In this document: positions 22,701-33,783 of the stretch, piece by piece
Position numbering within the stretch: position 1 is the first letter of the stretch
Layout: every line of letters begins with the position of its first letter
Origin: Ectocarpus siliculosus
Lineage: Eukaryota > Sar > Phaeophyceae > Ectocarpales > Ectocarpaceae
Assembly: GCA_000310025.1 (NCBI GenBank)
Contig: FN649749.1
Coordinates: forward strand, 3,413,769 to 3,477,768
Direction: 5' to 3'
DNA: 64,000 nt
Translations under genes and position numbers: made by a program
The notes under the pieces: model-generated
Seen by the model: only the letters and a program-made list of their open reading frames with translations
Database searches by the model: none
Told to the model about the DNA's origin: nothing

Positions 22701-24425
22701 GTCGTTCTCTGAGGTGTCCGCCGGCCCCATCGCGGGGGAGCGAAAGTCGGCGACAGAGCCCAAAGCGTGCCTCATGGAATCCACCTTGATGGAACGAAGG
22801 AAGGAGGAGGAGGGCGCATTAGTGCGGGGATTTTGCTGGGGCACCTGCCATCACCGCTTCATTTTATCAGAAGGATTATTCGATAGAGTCAAGGGGTTGG
22901 GGAGACAAGCTATGTATGTGCCTCGCGTAGCAGGGAGGCAGGCAACGCGCTGAGCACCGAAACATTTCGCTGCATAGATTGAACTGATGTTGCAAGCATG
23001 ATGATGCCTGCAAGAAAGGCTTGGAATATCCGCAGGCGATACGGCATCACTGGCTTGCTGGAAAATTCGCGAACCCAAGAAGAAGGCTTGGAATCCACAC
23101 AGCAAGCGAAACACACCAGGCGATGACTTATGGCCGAGCACAACGAGGTTCGAAAAAAGGAAAAAAACGAGCTCTGATTTGTACAAGACAAGACAATGCC
23201 TTGTCTGCGTAGGTAATGTCGATTCCTCCGCCTCTTTGTAGGATGGTGCGTCCGCCAATGCTACGAATTCCTTGCCAATTTGACCCGAACTTTTTGTCCG
23301 TTGATGGAAGTGGGTAGAGATGAATTCGTCGTGCTTTCGTTCCACGGTTAACAAAGGTAGCTACAGTAGGCGGTTCGTATTTGTCCTCGTTGGTTACATG
23401 ACCTAAATACTAAAATGATGCGCACAGCAGAGAGAGAACCTGGAGGGAAAAGACACGTGCAACGAGCAACGAAGCCGTTGTATTCTCTTGCGGCTCATCT
23501 TTACCATGAACGCGTTCGATCATCTTTCATTGAACGTATCTGGTACCAGGTGAAGTAAATGTTGTGGGTTGCAGGTGGGAAACGTCACGCAGCTACTCTA
23601 CACTCTACAATGTACTTTCAGCAGGAGCGTATCTTTGGTCATTTTACTTACGCATATGTAGGTCTGTTAATGTCGAGCACACAGACGGCACCGAGGCCTT
23701 CCAGAAGGGAAACACCTTCAAGAGCCACAACAGACAGACCGGAATACGGATGATGCCTCCTTGACTCGCGTAGGAGCAGCAAGTGAAAACGCGAACACTT
23801 GTCATTATCCTACCTGCTGCTTGACGTCTCAACGATCACTGGACCGGAGTGTACGGGGTCCATGGCGTGGGGGGAAAGGTCAAAGTCGGGTTATCATCGA
23901 GCGGCTTACCAGAGTCTCGTATTTAGCAGCAAAGACGCGCACCTGTCGCTGCAATAGAAGGAACGTCCGGCCTGCTATCTCCAAACCATCACCCTCCACC
24001 TCGTTCTCTCCGCCGACAGCGGCAGCGTACTTGATCCTCAAGCCGTCTATCAGCTTGTACTGCAGGAGATGGGTGGGCGCTTGTTGTTTGGTAGGAGGAG
24101 GAGCAGCCCCAAAGAGCTCCAAATCCATCATCCCATTGTCCTTCACGACCTGCTGCTGCTGTCGTGGCTCGTGCTGGTAAACGAAGAAGGAGCCGACATC
24201 GCAGAATTCTTCGTCGTATCCGCGGGCACCGAGGCAGTGTGGCGGTGTTGGTGTCGGCGAAGAAGGCATCGCCTTATCACCCGTCGGAGACTCCTCCCGC
24301 TGATGGGCGTCGGCGGTGGGAGAAGAAGCCTCCTCCGAAATCGTAGCCGCAACGGCCGGTTCTACTTCAGTTGTTGTGCGAGGCTCGGCGGCGCGCGCCA
24401 CCGTCTCATCGGCGTCTATCTCCAT
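19729..24425 (-). CDS. Acidic 805-residue protein of unknown function, four exons
   Basis: Exons in reading order: 23943-24425, 22461-22784, 20855-22102, 19729-20091 (stop at 19729-19731). All three introns are phase 0, with donors gtgcgc, gtgaga and gtaagt. I do not recognise the family. The N-terminus (MEIDADETV) is acidic and Pro/Ser rich, then has YDEEFCDVGSFFVYQ and LLQYKLIDGLRIKY, which look folded. The second exon holds an acidic Asn/Gly/Ala linker and RSRGSLWIGKFGLP. The third begins LVDIWPRKVARFVED, passes through poly-Glu and Asp-rich segments, and ends with CVICGG and IKRDYKRCLPPGP. The last exon starts with a helical LQFIIAEEEARVQGYV and ends in poly-Ala. Alternating acidic linkers suggest a nuclear scaffold or chromatin-type protein. 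YDEEFCD..SFFVY is faintly like the HUN/Hpc2 motif of ubinucleins, too weak to assign. It starts 243 bases from the divergent STIMATE-like gene. Confidence 0.68.
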
Positions 24426-24668
24426 GCGTACGGTCCTTTGTGTGCGTGCCTCTCTCCCTCGACGGTGTACGGCAACACCGCGGCGGCGATGTGTCGCGGT
24501 ACTGCGGTGCCATTTACTGTTACTTGCCGCGTGTCCAAAGAGGCACGCAGACACATATTTCCAGGGTACACACTTTTTCGAAACCTCCATTCGCCGGCCC
24601 CCTGAGAACCCTCTCGCGCACCCACAGGGGCCAAGCAACAAGGCTGTACGCTTTGGTTCGAAGCTTTG
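24426..24668. promoter_or_regulatory. Shared 5' region between two divergent genes
   Basis: These 243 bases separate the ATG of the minus-strand acidic-protein gene (24425) from the ATG of the plus-strand STIMATE-like gene (24669). Both 5' UTRs and promoters must fit here unless non-coding first exons lie elsewhere. No TATA box is evident and the region is GC-rich, consistent with a bidirectional promoter, which is an inference from spacing. Confidence 0.4.
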
Positions 24669-27600
24669 ATGCCTCATCCGCTGCCGCCTTATGGCTCGCT
24701 GCCACAAGGCGACGCAGAGGGTTGCCACCTGATCTCGGAGAATTACGCGTATGCACTTCAGTTTATTCTGGGATTCGCTGCGTTAGCTGGTCTGGTGGTG
24801 AGTATTATAAGTGCGATGTGTTGTTCGTTCGCGCCGCGTTTTTGCTTTTCGGCGGGGTCGGGCCTTTGCTTTGTTTTCCTTGGGCGTCCAAAAGGCGGTG
24901 TGTCCGCCAACGGATCGAGGGTAGTAGGTACAGCAGCAAAGTTTCCCCCCCCCCCCCAAGATGTATGCAAGAAAGGCAGGCCCGGAGTCGCACGGCGCAA
25001 CTCTATGCTTTTCTGCGGAGAGCACAGAGCAGGCCGCCCGCGGCTCTGAAACGGGCCGTTCTGTCTTGTTCTTTGAAGAAGCTGCTCGACCCTGATCACG
25101 GCGTGTTGCTGTTGAGAGCTTGGTTCGTGGCTTACGGCACATGTCTGGTGCGCGCCATACCCATGAGTTAACACCATCATCTTGTCGGGGAGGGCCTGGT
25201 TCGCGAGCAGAATTTGCCCTTGCGAAAACCGTCGCAGCAGAAGCACTCACCTGCCACCCCCCGACGGGCGTTCAGATCTGCATTTTTACTAGATTTTTCC
25301 CACGCAGTACAAAGGTGGTTCCAGACGAGAAGCTAGAAGCAACCAACCAACTTCCCCCACGTTGTTGAACAACGTTCCGAAAGGGCGAGAGCGGTGTGTG
25401 TATGTGTGTATCGTATGCATACCTTCGCATATTCCACGTTTACAGCATCACCGCTGTAACTCACGCCACACACAGGCGCGGCTCGCCGGTAGGCAAACAT
25501 GAGGTTGCGGCCAGGTATTTAGTTGCCATGCACCACATCATGACATCCCGACTCTAATCCGTGGATCTACAGTTGTATATTGTGGGAGATGACAGAGTTT
25601 TGACACCACCCAATCAACCGCTGTTAACACGCAGCCAATCGGTAGGTGCGACGGGCGGTGTGCACAAACGGTAGGGACAGGTTTTGATCTACACTTGATT
25701 ATTTTTTTCAAACAAAACCAAGTTCTTCTTGAGAGTGAGGTCATCTCTGGATGCTATCTGCTATTTACATATCCAAAGCTGCTTGCCTGTAATAGCCTTT
25801 TGCCAGGCAGGCGTTGCTGTCGCCCCGTCTCTACTACTGTAAGAGACGGAGAGATGGCACCCCCCGTGGGCCGATTTTCAAACCTCGATTGCTTCACAAC
25901 CAAGATTGTGCCACCACCAAGAATAGCAGTTTTGGAAGCATCTCGTCGAGGGATTCCCGCAGACATATCGGGCTCTTTCCGCAACCACTTGGTTGTGGAG
26001 CAATCGAGCTCTGAAAGTCTGTCTCGGGGGGGTACCATCTCTCCTCCGCCTCATACGGAATACCATGGTACGGTACTTGTATACGGTACGGTACAGACAA
26101 TCTTGGTTGTGGAGCAATCGAGCTCTGAAAGTCTGTCTCGGGGGGGTACCATCTCTCCCTCCGCCTCATACGGAATACCACGGTACGGCACTTGTATACG
26201 GTACGGTACAGACAATCTTGGTTGTGGAGTAATCGAGCTCTGAAAGTCTGTCTCGGGGGGGTACCATCTCTCCCTCCGCCTCATACGGAATACCACGGTA
26301 CGGTACTTGTATACGGTACGGTACAGACAATCTTGGTTGTGGAGCAATCGAGCTCTGAAAGTCTGTCTAGGGGAGGTGCCATCCGCCTCTTTTGGGTACC
26401 CTGTCCTCAAGCTTGTGCTCCACACTTCTGCGGGCAACCTGAAACAATGCACGGGGGGGCTCTGCCGCATGTCCTGATCGTGCCGCATTTTCCCTGCTTG
26501 ACTAAACTCTCTTAACACGACACGTCCTGCTCTTCAACGACATCATCGTTTTTCACCGGTGCGCGGCGATCCCAACCCGCATGGCGCTTCCAGTTCAAGC
26601 GATGGCGGGCTCCGGTGAAGCGCGACTTGGTGGTGTGGATGTACGACGTTTCTAAGCAAGGCTTCGGCGCGATGTTTATCCACGTGTGGAACATTCTCCT
26701 GTCGATACACGAGGTGCGTGAGCTACTTGGTCATGTCGTGTGCCTTGCTGTGGCAGCGTATCGTGTGGTGGTGGTGGTAGGTGGCGACGGCGGCGTGTTG
26801 GTACCTGCGACGCCGCCATCGGATGCCTATTTGTACGTGGTTGCTGCCAATTTGTTGTGACCATGTTGTTCGAGTCGTCGGCGTTGTTGCGGGCGTCGCT
26901 GGAGTCTTCAACCCTCCCCCCTCCATGCGACTCGCCGAATGCCTCGGGGCGCTTCGCGCTTGGTGATGTGCTAGCCTTGTCTGGTGAGAACCCGGCGTGC
27001 TCCGTCCCGGCGGCTTTGTAGGGATGCAAGGTCATTTGTCTATAACGACTACGGCATGCACGACCCCCCCACTACTACCCACCACAGGGCGGTGGGATTC
27101 CAGGATCGGACGAATGCGCCATGTACTTCGTGAACTTCTCGTTAGATATTGCCATCGGCACGTTCATGATTTGGTGCTTCGTCAGGGTCCAGGAGCTTAC
27201 TGCAGTGCGATGCGGCATCGATAGCCTCAAGGTAAGCCACACAGCCTGCGCCACTGCCACAACCGTTGCCACTGTTATGCCAATTCGACTGCAGTGACCG
27301 CTGCAAGTCGTGGCATAACGCCGTTGAGCACTTTGCAAAGGGTCCTCCTACGAAACCGGACCCGAACGCGTTGGTGGGTCTTGCGATGGCAACTTCATGC
27401 GCCTGCGGACGTATGCTACGTTCTTCAACGATGACAAAAATGGTCCTTATCTGCTGTTTGTGTTGTTCCAGGCTCTGATGTTTTGGCACACGTCGCTTGT
27501 GCTTTAAGGCGTATCGAACTTGAGTTGAGTTTTCATGAATAGCCTGAGGCACGCAACAGCTGATCTAGCAGCCATCGCTGGTTCCACGTTCACCGACGCG

Positions 27601-29420
27601 TGTTCGTGGAAAACGAACAGAAAAGCAGCCAAGATGAGCCTTTGCAGCGTACCATGTGAAGCATATGTGGTGTCTCGCTACACATTGTGTGCGACTATAA
27701 TACGAGCTCAAGGTAAAGAGCACCTGGTGTTTTTCGTAGTTTCTTCTTTTGTTCCTGGGAAGCCGCGTCGCTTTCCACGCAACGTCACCGCTGCGCGTGT
27801 GAACAACGCACTCGAGTTCGTCCCCGTGTTGGATTTTCCGGGGGTCAGGTTACGGGGGACTACGGGACGCCGCCGCTGTTCTCGGTGTACCGGACGCAGC
27901 TGCTGGCCTACACGGTTATCCTTGTGATCTGCAAGGCGGTGACGACGGCCATCGTGATCGCCATGGACGAGGTGCTTTCCTCCCTGGCGAAGGCCTTGTT
28001 CTCCCCCGTCAGCGCCTACCCGGAGCTGGAGCTCACTCTCGTGATGATCATCTGCCCTTGGTGAGCGCTTACTACGCTTGATAGGGTAGAGGTCTACCTG
28101 TTTAGCGACGGTGTGTGCCCAGAAAACCCACCGGCGCTATACCGGAACCGGCCGGCACTATTAAGATTTTTATTTTATTTTATTCAGGGTGTGCCCGCCG
28201 GAAACACAGGCACTGCTATATCGGGCACCGGCACCAAACAGGGACCTCTGCCGCATTACGTTTAGCTTCCTTCGTTCGGATAGGTGTAATTGTTGCTTTG
28301 CAATGGGCGCGGCGTTGTGGTGTGGTGGTGGTGATATTATGGTCAATGCGCGGGGACGACGCCACCCTCTCTGTAACTATTTAGAACACCCGTCATTCAG
28401 GCATGTGTGTTGGTTGTTGTGAACGTCCAACAGCCTAGCCTGTCCTCATTTTGTTTGAGAGTCAGTTATTTAGGCGGATTGACAGCAGGGAGGGTCAATT
28501 CTTGTTCTGGTGGTGTTGATGCCACGCCCTTAGTCCACGGTTGTCTTTCGTAGGAGAGAGCACTACACTACTACTGCTAGGAGGAGGAGATGTCAACGCT
28601 GCCACGGCTGTTGGTAGTAGTGTCATGCATGTCCGCGTCCGACGGAAACTATTGATTCGTTTCGAGAGTTTCTCCCTAGGTCTCGATCAGATTCTAGCTG
28701 GAGAATAGGGGGACAGCTTTCGTGGCAGAACTGAAAGGTTCGAGGATGTACGCATGCACAAGACGTACATGCAGCGCGTGCCAACACATGTCCCCGACTC
28801 CTTCCATGCCGTGACCTCAGGATCCTCAACGCACTGCAATTCTGGATCTTGGACAACGTGCTCATGTCGGAGAAGGTCATGCTGGACCCGCGTTCGGGCT
28901 CATTCGGAAAGTGAGTTCTTCTTGTTGTCAAGGCATTCAACAAACCGCTCGGATCTTTACCCAGAACCGTGTAACAGGTGTTCTCATCCACCACATTTGA
29001 GAAAGAAAGCCAAAAAAGAGCTCCTTGTAGGCTTTTCTCTCCGTTGCCGTGAAAAGAGTTTTTTGTTTTTTTGTCCTTGTTCCTTTCTTGACGGTTTCAT
29101 GACGGACCGGGAGAATTGTCAGAAAGGATTGGGCAGGCGCGCCGCTGTAACGCCACTGCGAACGCTAGCAAGACCTGCCAGATTACAGTCCAGGCTTGTT
29201 GCGAAGATAGATCAGCGGCGGGGCTGCTTTCCGTCCGTTATTTGTCCATACCTGCGCGGTGTGCCTTCGTCTTCCATGCCCACATTTTTTTTTTCCTCGC
29301 AGGAATCACGAAGCACAGAATGGGAAGTACAGTGGCAATTCTAAGACCTCCAACCAACGTGTTGATTCTTTTTGGAAAGTAAACATACACAATCAAAGAA
29401 ACACTACCCGTTCGACATAA
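24669..29420 (+). CDS. STIMATE/TMEM110-family multi-pass membrane protein, six exons, complete
   Basis: Exons: 24669-24797, 26594-26713, 27088-27231, 27849-28060, 28821-28910, 29303-29420 (TAA). Junction phases are 0, 0, 0, 2, 2; the product is 270 residues (human STIMATE is 294). Family hallmarks appear in order: an N-terminal membrane segment (YALQFILGFAALAGLV); a basic loop, then WMYDVSKQGFGAMFIHVWN, matching the family's DTSKQ...FIH; MYFVNFSLDIAIGTFMIW; GDYGTPPLFSVYRTQLL, matching the GEYG.P motif; a further membrane segment; and NALQFWILDNVLM near the end. STIMATE is an ER membrane protein that promotes STIM1 conformational switching at ER-plasma membrane contacts in animals; fungal relatives are vacuolar membrane proteins. 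The short hydrophilic tail here lacks the long Lys-rich C-terminus of vertebrates. A function in calcium entry is inference only. The first intron (24798-26593) carries a MITE relative and a 114-bp tandem array. Confidence 0.85.
25815..26395. repeat. 114-115-bp tandem array attached to a MITE-like element
   Basis: The shared segment ggttgtggagcaatcgagct begins at 25991, 26105, 26220 and 26335 (one copy reads gagtaat), so the period is 114, 115, 115. Each unit contains cgggggggtaccatctc and the nested palindrome-rich tatacggtacggtacag. The left side (about 25855-25905: ccgattttcaaacctcgatt) is the inverted counterpart of the unit's aatcgagctctgaaag. The array thus grew from one end of an element related to the MITEs at 2197 and 41611. 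Confidence 0.85.
26975..27062 (-). mobile_element. SINE-like repeat, gtagtcg/ccgggttctcacc family
   Basis: Reverse complement of a sequence family best seen at 37035-37130. Shared blocks include gcatgccgtagtcgtt, catccctacaaa and ggagcacgccgggttctcac. It lies in intron 2 of the STIMATE-like gene, close to the acceptor of exon 3. Confidence 0.6.
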
Positions 29421-30247
29421 GTCCATATATTCTATACAACCACAATTCTTTTGGTCCGGCTGTCTGCAATATGTGACACCCTCGCTCTCGGCGCTGCTGC
29501 TGGTGCTGCGCAAGAACGTATGACAGAGACGGATAGGATAGCACATGCCCAGAAAACCGTTTGGAAATGACGCGGTGAGATGGGCTGTGTGGGTGGGAGA
29601 TGTGAAGGCAAAAGTTCACGGCACCACGCGGCAGTAGAGCAGTAGGCCCTACACGGCGCGAATAATTTCGGGTCGGTCATATGTATTGTCATAGGTGCCG
29701 CACGAAAATGCCAGCCGCGAAGCATTATTTGTTGTTTTGGTCATAGACCAAACCCAAGTCTTGCCGGGCAATGAGCGTCGCACAGCTCAACCGCACTAGC
29801 AACAAGAAGTTTAAGATATCTGTGCACCACATATATATGTGTATGTCACGTCTTTATGGCGTAGCCAAATCCTGGTTTTGGAAGATGAATGTTGTACAAT
29901 TAGGCAGCACAGTGTAAAAGTCTCCAGCGAAAATTTATTTGAGCTCTGAAAACACTTGCGTAACCCTACCCGTGACTTCCGTGACACTTGGTACCTGCAA
30001 CGTACATGACACACCCTTTGGTGGCAAAATCCCGCATGTTTTCTTGCGGAGAATAACACGACGCCTTTCACGCCGAAGACTTGACTTTACCGGTATGAAT
30101 TCGTTCGATCGATCGGTTTGCTAAAGTAACCCCGCACATGCAACGACGGCTACGACACATGAACGACCGCCACACAGATTCCGCGATGATGGTGACGACG
30201 CACTAATGCCGTTGGTACATTACGGCTCAACGAGCAGATACGAACAC
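29421..30247. other. Intergenic, nothing recognised
   Basis: Downstream of the STIMATE-like stop codon. Short open frames without motifs are present. The 3' UTR of that gene presumably occupies the first few hundred bases. Confidence 0.4.
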
Positions 30248-30390
30248 ATGGCGGACACGTCGGACGGCGCCGACAGGGGTAGAGGGGGGGGTGGCAGCGG
30301 CAGTCTTGACGCTTCCGGCCAAGACGCGTCGGAGAGGGATGGGTTGAACACGCCGACCGGGCTCCCTGCAGAACCTTCTTGGATGTCGGA
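30248..30390 (+). CDS. Possible first coding exon, cut by poor sequence and gap
   Basis: An ATG at 30248 opens MADTSDGADRGRG, continuing through SLDASGQDASERDGLN to PAEPSWMSEP, before the sequence collapses into homopolymers at about 30390. Composition (Gly, Ser, Asp, Glu) resembles disordered N-termini elsewhere in this window. No continuation was found beyond the gap, so the product is unknown. An in-frame ATG also lies at 30206. It could be spurious. Confidence 0.3.
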
Positions 30391-30699
30391 GCCGGGGGGA
30401 GGGGGGGGACGGGGGGGGGGGGGGATTTTTGGGGGGGGAGAGGGGGTCCCAAAACCAGGGGACCATTGGGGGGGGGGGGGGCCAAAAAAAATTTTTTGTT
30501 TTAACCCCAAAAAAAAAAGGCCCCCTTTTTTGGGGGGGGGGGGACCAGGAAAAGGGTTTTTTTTTTTTTAGGGAAGGGGGGGGGCCCCCTTTCTTTTTTT
30601 TAAAATTCCCCCGGGGCGGGGGGAAAAAGGGGAAAAAATTTTTTTCCCCCTTTTCCCCCTAAAAAAAAAAAATTTTTTAATTTTTTTTTTTTTTAAAAT
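30391..30699. other. Poor-quality homopolymer-inflated sequence
   Basis: Runs of G, A, T and C with almost no normal complexity, like the stretch at 18955-19379. Unlike that stretch, I could not match it to clean sequence on the other side of the gap. It should not be interpreted as genes. Confidence 0.85.
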
Positions 30700-30850
30700 N
30701 NNNNNNNNNNNNNNNNNNNNNNNNNNNNNNNNNNNNNNNNNNNNNNNNNNNNNNNNNNNNNNNNNNNNNNNNNNNNNNNNNNNNNNNNNNNNNNNNNNNN
30801 NNNNNNNNNNNNNNNNNNNNNNNNNNNNNNNNNNNNNNNNNNNNNNNNNN
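30700..30850. other. Assembly gap, 151 N
   Basis: A run of 151 N between poor-quality sequence on the left and clean sequence on the right. Confidence 0.97.
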
Positions 30851-31654
30851 GGCGAGTAGTGCTGTACGCAACTTGCCCTCTGAAAGAATATAATTTTTGA
30901 GTTTGTTCTTTTTGTGAATGTCGCGTGTGTGCGGCAAGTGTTGTAGGTGTTCGCACGGCTTTCTTGCTGTTGCCGGGACCTTCTGATCGAGAGACGAGGC
31001 AAGTGACCGCGGGTCCCGTGTCGGTCATTTTTTTTGCTGTCCAACAATGGTTTATCGGTGGAAGTTGTAGCTAGCGGGGTGCCAAGCGGCTGCAATGGCT
31101 GTTAGTTGGCAGGAGGGGCGACAGCTAGAAGTCGGGCTTGCTACGGAAAACTGTGTGTGTGTAGCGTAGCTTTGACGGCACGTTTTTTTGTTTCTTGTGC
31201 TGTTTGGGATACAAGAGCGGGTATGCATATATTTCAAGAAATTCTCTGCGACTGTTGCGTGAAAAGCCGGTGTGTTTGTGTTTTTCCTATCTTGGGCAGG
31301 CGTCGTGGTTGGGACCGACTTCATCGAGACTGCTCGGCTCTGCTGCTGCCGCAAAAGTTGTCCCCTTCTCTGCACAGAACACATGTGCGAGAAAATCGCA
31401 TATTTAAGGGGTAACTACCCTTCGTTGTTCAGTGTTGTTTTTCCAGCAGGCCACTTGTATCTCGCGTTGCCCCAGGATAAATAATTGCGGGTGGTAACGT
31501 TGACATTTGGTGTGCTTGTTTCGCTTTTAGCTTGTACTGGTTGTTGTCTTTGTTTCGTGCACCTTAAAACAAACTTACTATTATTAGTAGAAATGTTCTT
31601 TTCTAATCTTTCTCCTCGTCTGCGTTGGCTCTTTTCGACCTTGGCGGTTTTACC

Positions 31655-31793
31655 GTAGCGCCGACAATGTCGGCGCTGGAACGAACCGTCTCGTCGAGAG
31701 CTTTCCGGAAACGTGCAGTATCGTTGTACACCCGCTTCGTCGTGGAGTAACCGAGTTTTAACAATCGGTGCAGGGAGGGTGGTATCTTACGTC
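31655..31793. mobile_element. Diverged MITE fragment
   Basis: Shares ccgtctcgtcgaga, tttccggaaacgt, cgtcgtggagta and the terminal ggtggtatctta with the element at 2197-2438. The left terminal repeat is not recognisable, so the copy is partial or decayed. Confidence 0.55.
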
Positions 31794-31995
31794 ACCCACG
31801 GCGGTACTCGGCATGGTCCGGAAGACCTCCTCGACACCCGATATCATATTTAGCAGTTTCTGCACGTTCTCTTTCGTGCGGATGGATGCCGGCACTGTGG
31901 ACAGAAACACCTTCGACGCTATATCAAGGCCAGGCCGTCACTGATGTTGGAATGCATCCAATCCATCCCTTGTTGCAGTTTTCGTCGTTCTTGTC
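31794..31995 (-). pseudogene. Coding-like remnant with a frameshift
   Basis: On the minus strand an ATG near 31995 opens MGQERRKLQQGMDWMHSN and continues to ISDGLALI, where the frame stops. One frame over, the sequence continues smoothly as SKVFLSTVPASIRTKENVQ and then LLNMISGVEEVFRTMPSTA, up to the edge of the MITE fragment. It reads like a real protein broken by one frameshift. The family is not recognised. Chance is possible in about 200 bases. Confidence 0.3.
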
Positions 31996-32889
31996 CCATG
32001 TACTAACGATCGCTCTCAGCGTAACCTACCCCACGGCCTCACCTCCCTGACTCAACACTTGCAAACAGGGGTCACATGGGGGAGTGAGATGATAGATGCA
32101 ATACTCTGAGGTGTACACTGTGGACTGCGTTCTCGTGTTCTATTAGCACGGTTGCCTGAGGCAAGCTCCGTTCCCAGTGCGATACTATGCGATGTTAGGC
32201 TACGCCTTCCTTGTGTGTTTAACCCAGAAGGGACGGCACACCCGCGCTTGCTTCTCTTAACAGAAGAAATAACCAAAAGGACTGAACGCCCGATGTCCAA
32301 CGGTACGGTTCGAGCATCCATGAGCGACCCCACCAACGAGAACTTCCTGCCCCATCCAGCCAAGCCGCCGCGATTTTCTCTCAAGGCGACAACTAGTCAC
32401 TGAATGAACGCTTTTTTTTTTTTTTTAACTACTTGGCACCATCCGTTTGTACACTCTGGGCACCCGACAGCCAAGAGCACCCCCCCCCCCCCCCCGCCCA
32501 TCTCCCTTTCCGAAGGAATGCAACACTACGGTCTGATTTGACGGCGCCCCCCTCGCCCTCACGACACATCACAATCTTTTAGGCGTCGTCCTGGCGGCAC
32601 ACGCAGCCAACCACAACCTCCTCAGTGTCTGCCCTTAGGATAGCTTAGGATACATGTCACAACCAAACACGCCATCATACCACCGATGACACCATGCGGT
32701 TCGGTTACATATCGGTGGCGTCATCGCGACTCGTACGGCGGACATTGCCAGCATTCCAACAGATGATCGCTAGGGTTTCCCAGCCGCGTGTCAGCATACT
32801 CTGTAGCACGACATCTTGCACCGTCTCATCGGTTTGGGTGCGCCTCCTGGTGACCATACATGACCCCCTTCGCGACAAATCAAGTTAAT

Positions 32890-32990
32890 GAGGATACTGT
32901 ATAGAGCAGGGAGGGGGTACGCAGACTCTATCCCTAACCCTAACCCAACTTCCCCCCGATTGCATGCGTTATCCAACATGTTTATACATT
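32890..32990 (+). repeat. Dispersed repeat with telomere-like block
   Basis: Reads acgcagactctatccctaac, then cctaacccaacttcccc and ttatccaaca, matching acgcagaccgtatccctaac, gagccaacttcccc and ttatccatca at 42233-42290. The short ccctaa runs belong to this repeat and are not a telomere. Confidence 0.6.
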
Positions 32991-33783
32991 GTACTCAACA
33001 GGAAAACCCTGGGAAGGCCACTGCAGTGCATATTCTCTACCCTGAATAGCTCACGTCACGTCATCCATTGGACAGACTAATTCCTACCACCACCAACAGA
33101 TACAGCAGCTCTCTATGCCGTGCGTCGCGATGTTTCTCCGAGTACGTTACCAGAAGACCACTCCTCCGGCCGGGACTCCCAGCAGGGGTAGTAGGGGTGT
33201 GCGACTGATCAGAAGAACATGTCGCCGGAACCCCCCGGCGGGCGAAGGTGGTCGTTGTCAGGCCTGCGGGAGAGGGGGAAAAAAAGAACAACAGGGTCAA
33301 GTGGCGGCAAGAGATGGCGCAAGGCTGCGTGTAGCTCGTCGGTGTTGTAGGTTTGCTGATGGTACCAAAACATGAGTGGTCTTCCCTCGCCTACGTTCTT
33401 CTCCCTTGAACACTCTCTTGTCTTCGAGAAGCATTCCAGACTACAGACCAAATTTTTCTCGTGAGGCTATGCATACATGACAATATTCGTAGAAAAACAT
33501 GCTGGAAAAGAACGAAAATACAGATACAAGGGGTCCAAAAGGCACTCTTCCGCCGTCAGGTAACGACGCGCTTTTGCACGGCGGTACAACCTGCTTTCGT
33601 TTCTGTTCTTGCAAACAGCGAATTCATCTCCATCCACGAACAACGAGCTCAGGACAACCAAAATAGCAAAACGAAGTAAATATTTTGTCTTCTACCCGAA
33701 CTACTGCTGCAGTGTACCTCTCTACCCTACAACACGAACTGCGCACTACTGTAAACGCCAACTCCCAAAGCTGATTATCCTTC

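Larger units (their letters stand above)
30851..33783. other. Intergenic with repeats, no intact gene
   Basis: Contains a diverged MITE relative (about 31655-31793), a gene-like remnant (31794-31995), a poly-C run near 32480, and a ccctaaccctaaccc block at about 32933 inside a repeat shared with 42215-42300. No intact exon chain was found on either strand. Confidence 0.45.

Noticed and set aside
23650-23760. Minus-strand exon-like peptide (GLSVVALEGVSLLEGLGAVC) inside intron 1 of the acidic-protein gene
   Set aside because: It looks protein-like, but its donor phase (2) does not fit the next exon (0), while the flanking exons join directly in frame.
32925-32950. Telomere or chromosome end
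   Set aside because: Only two to three ccctaa units, inside a repeat shared with 42248, with ordinary sequence on both sides.
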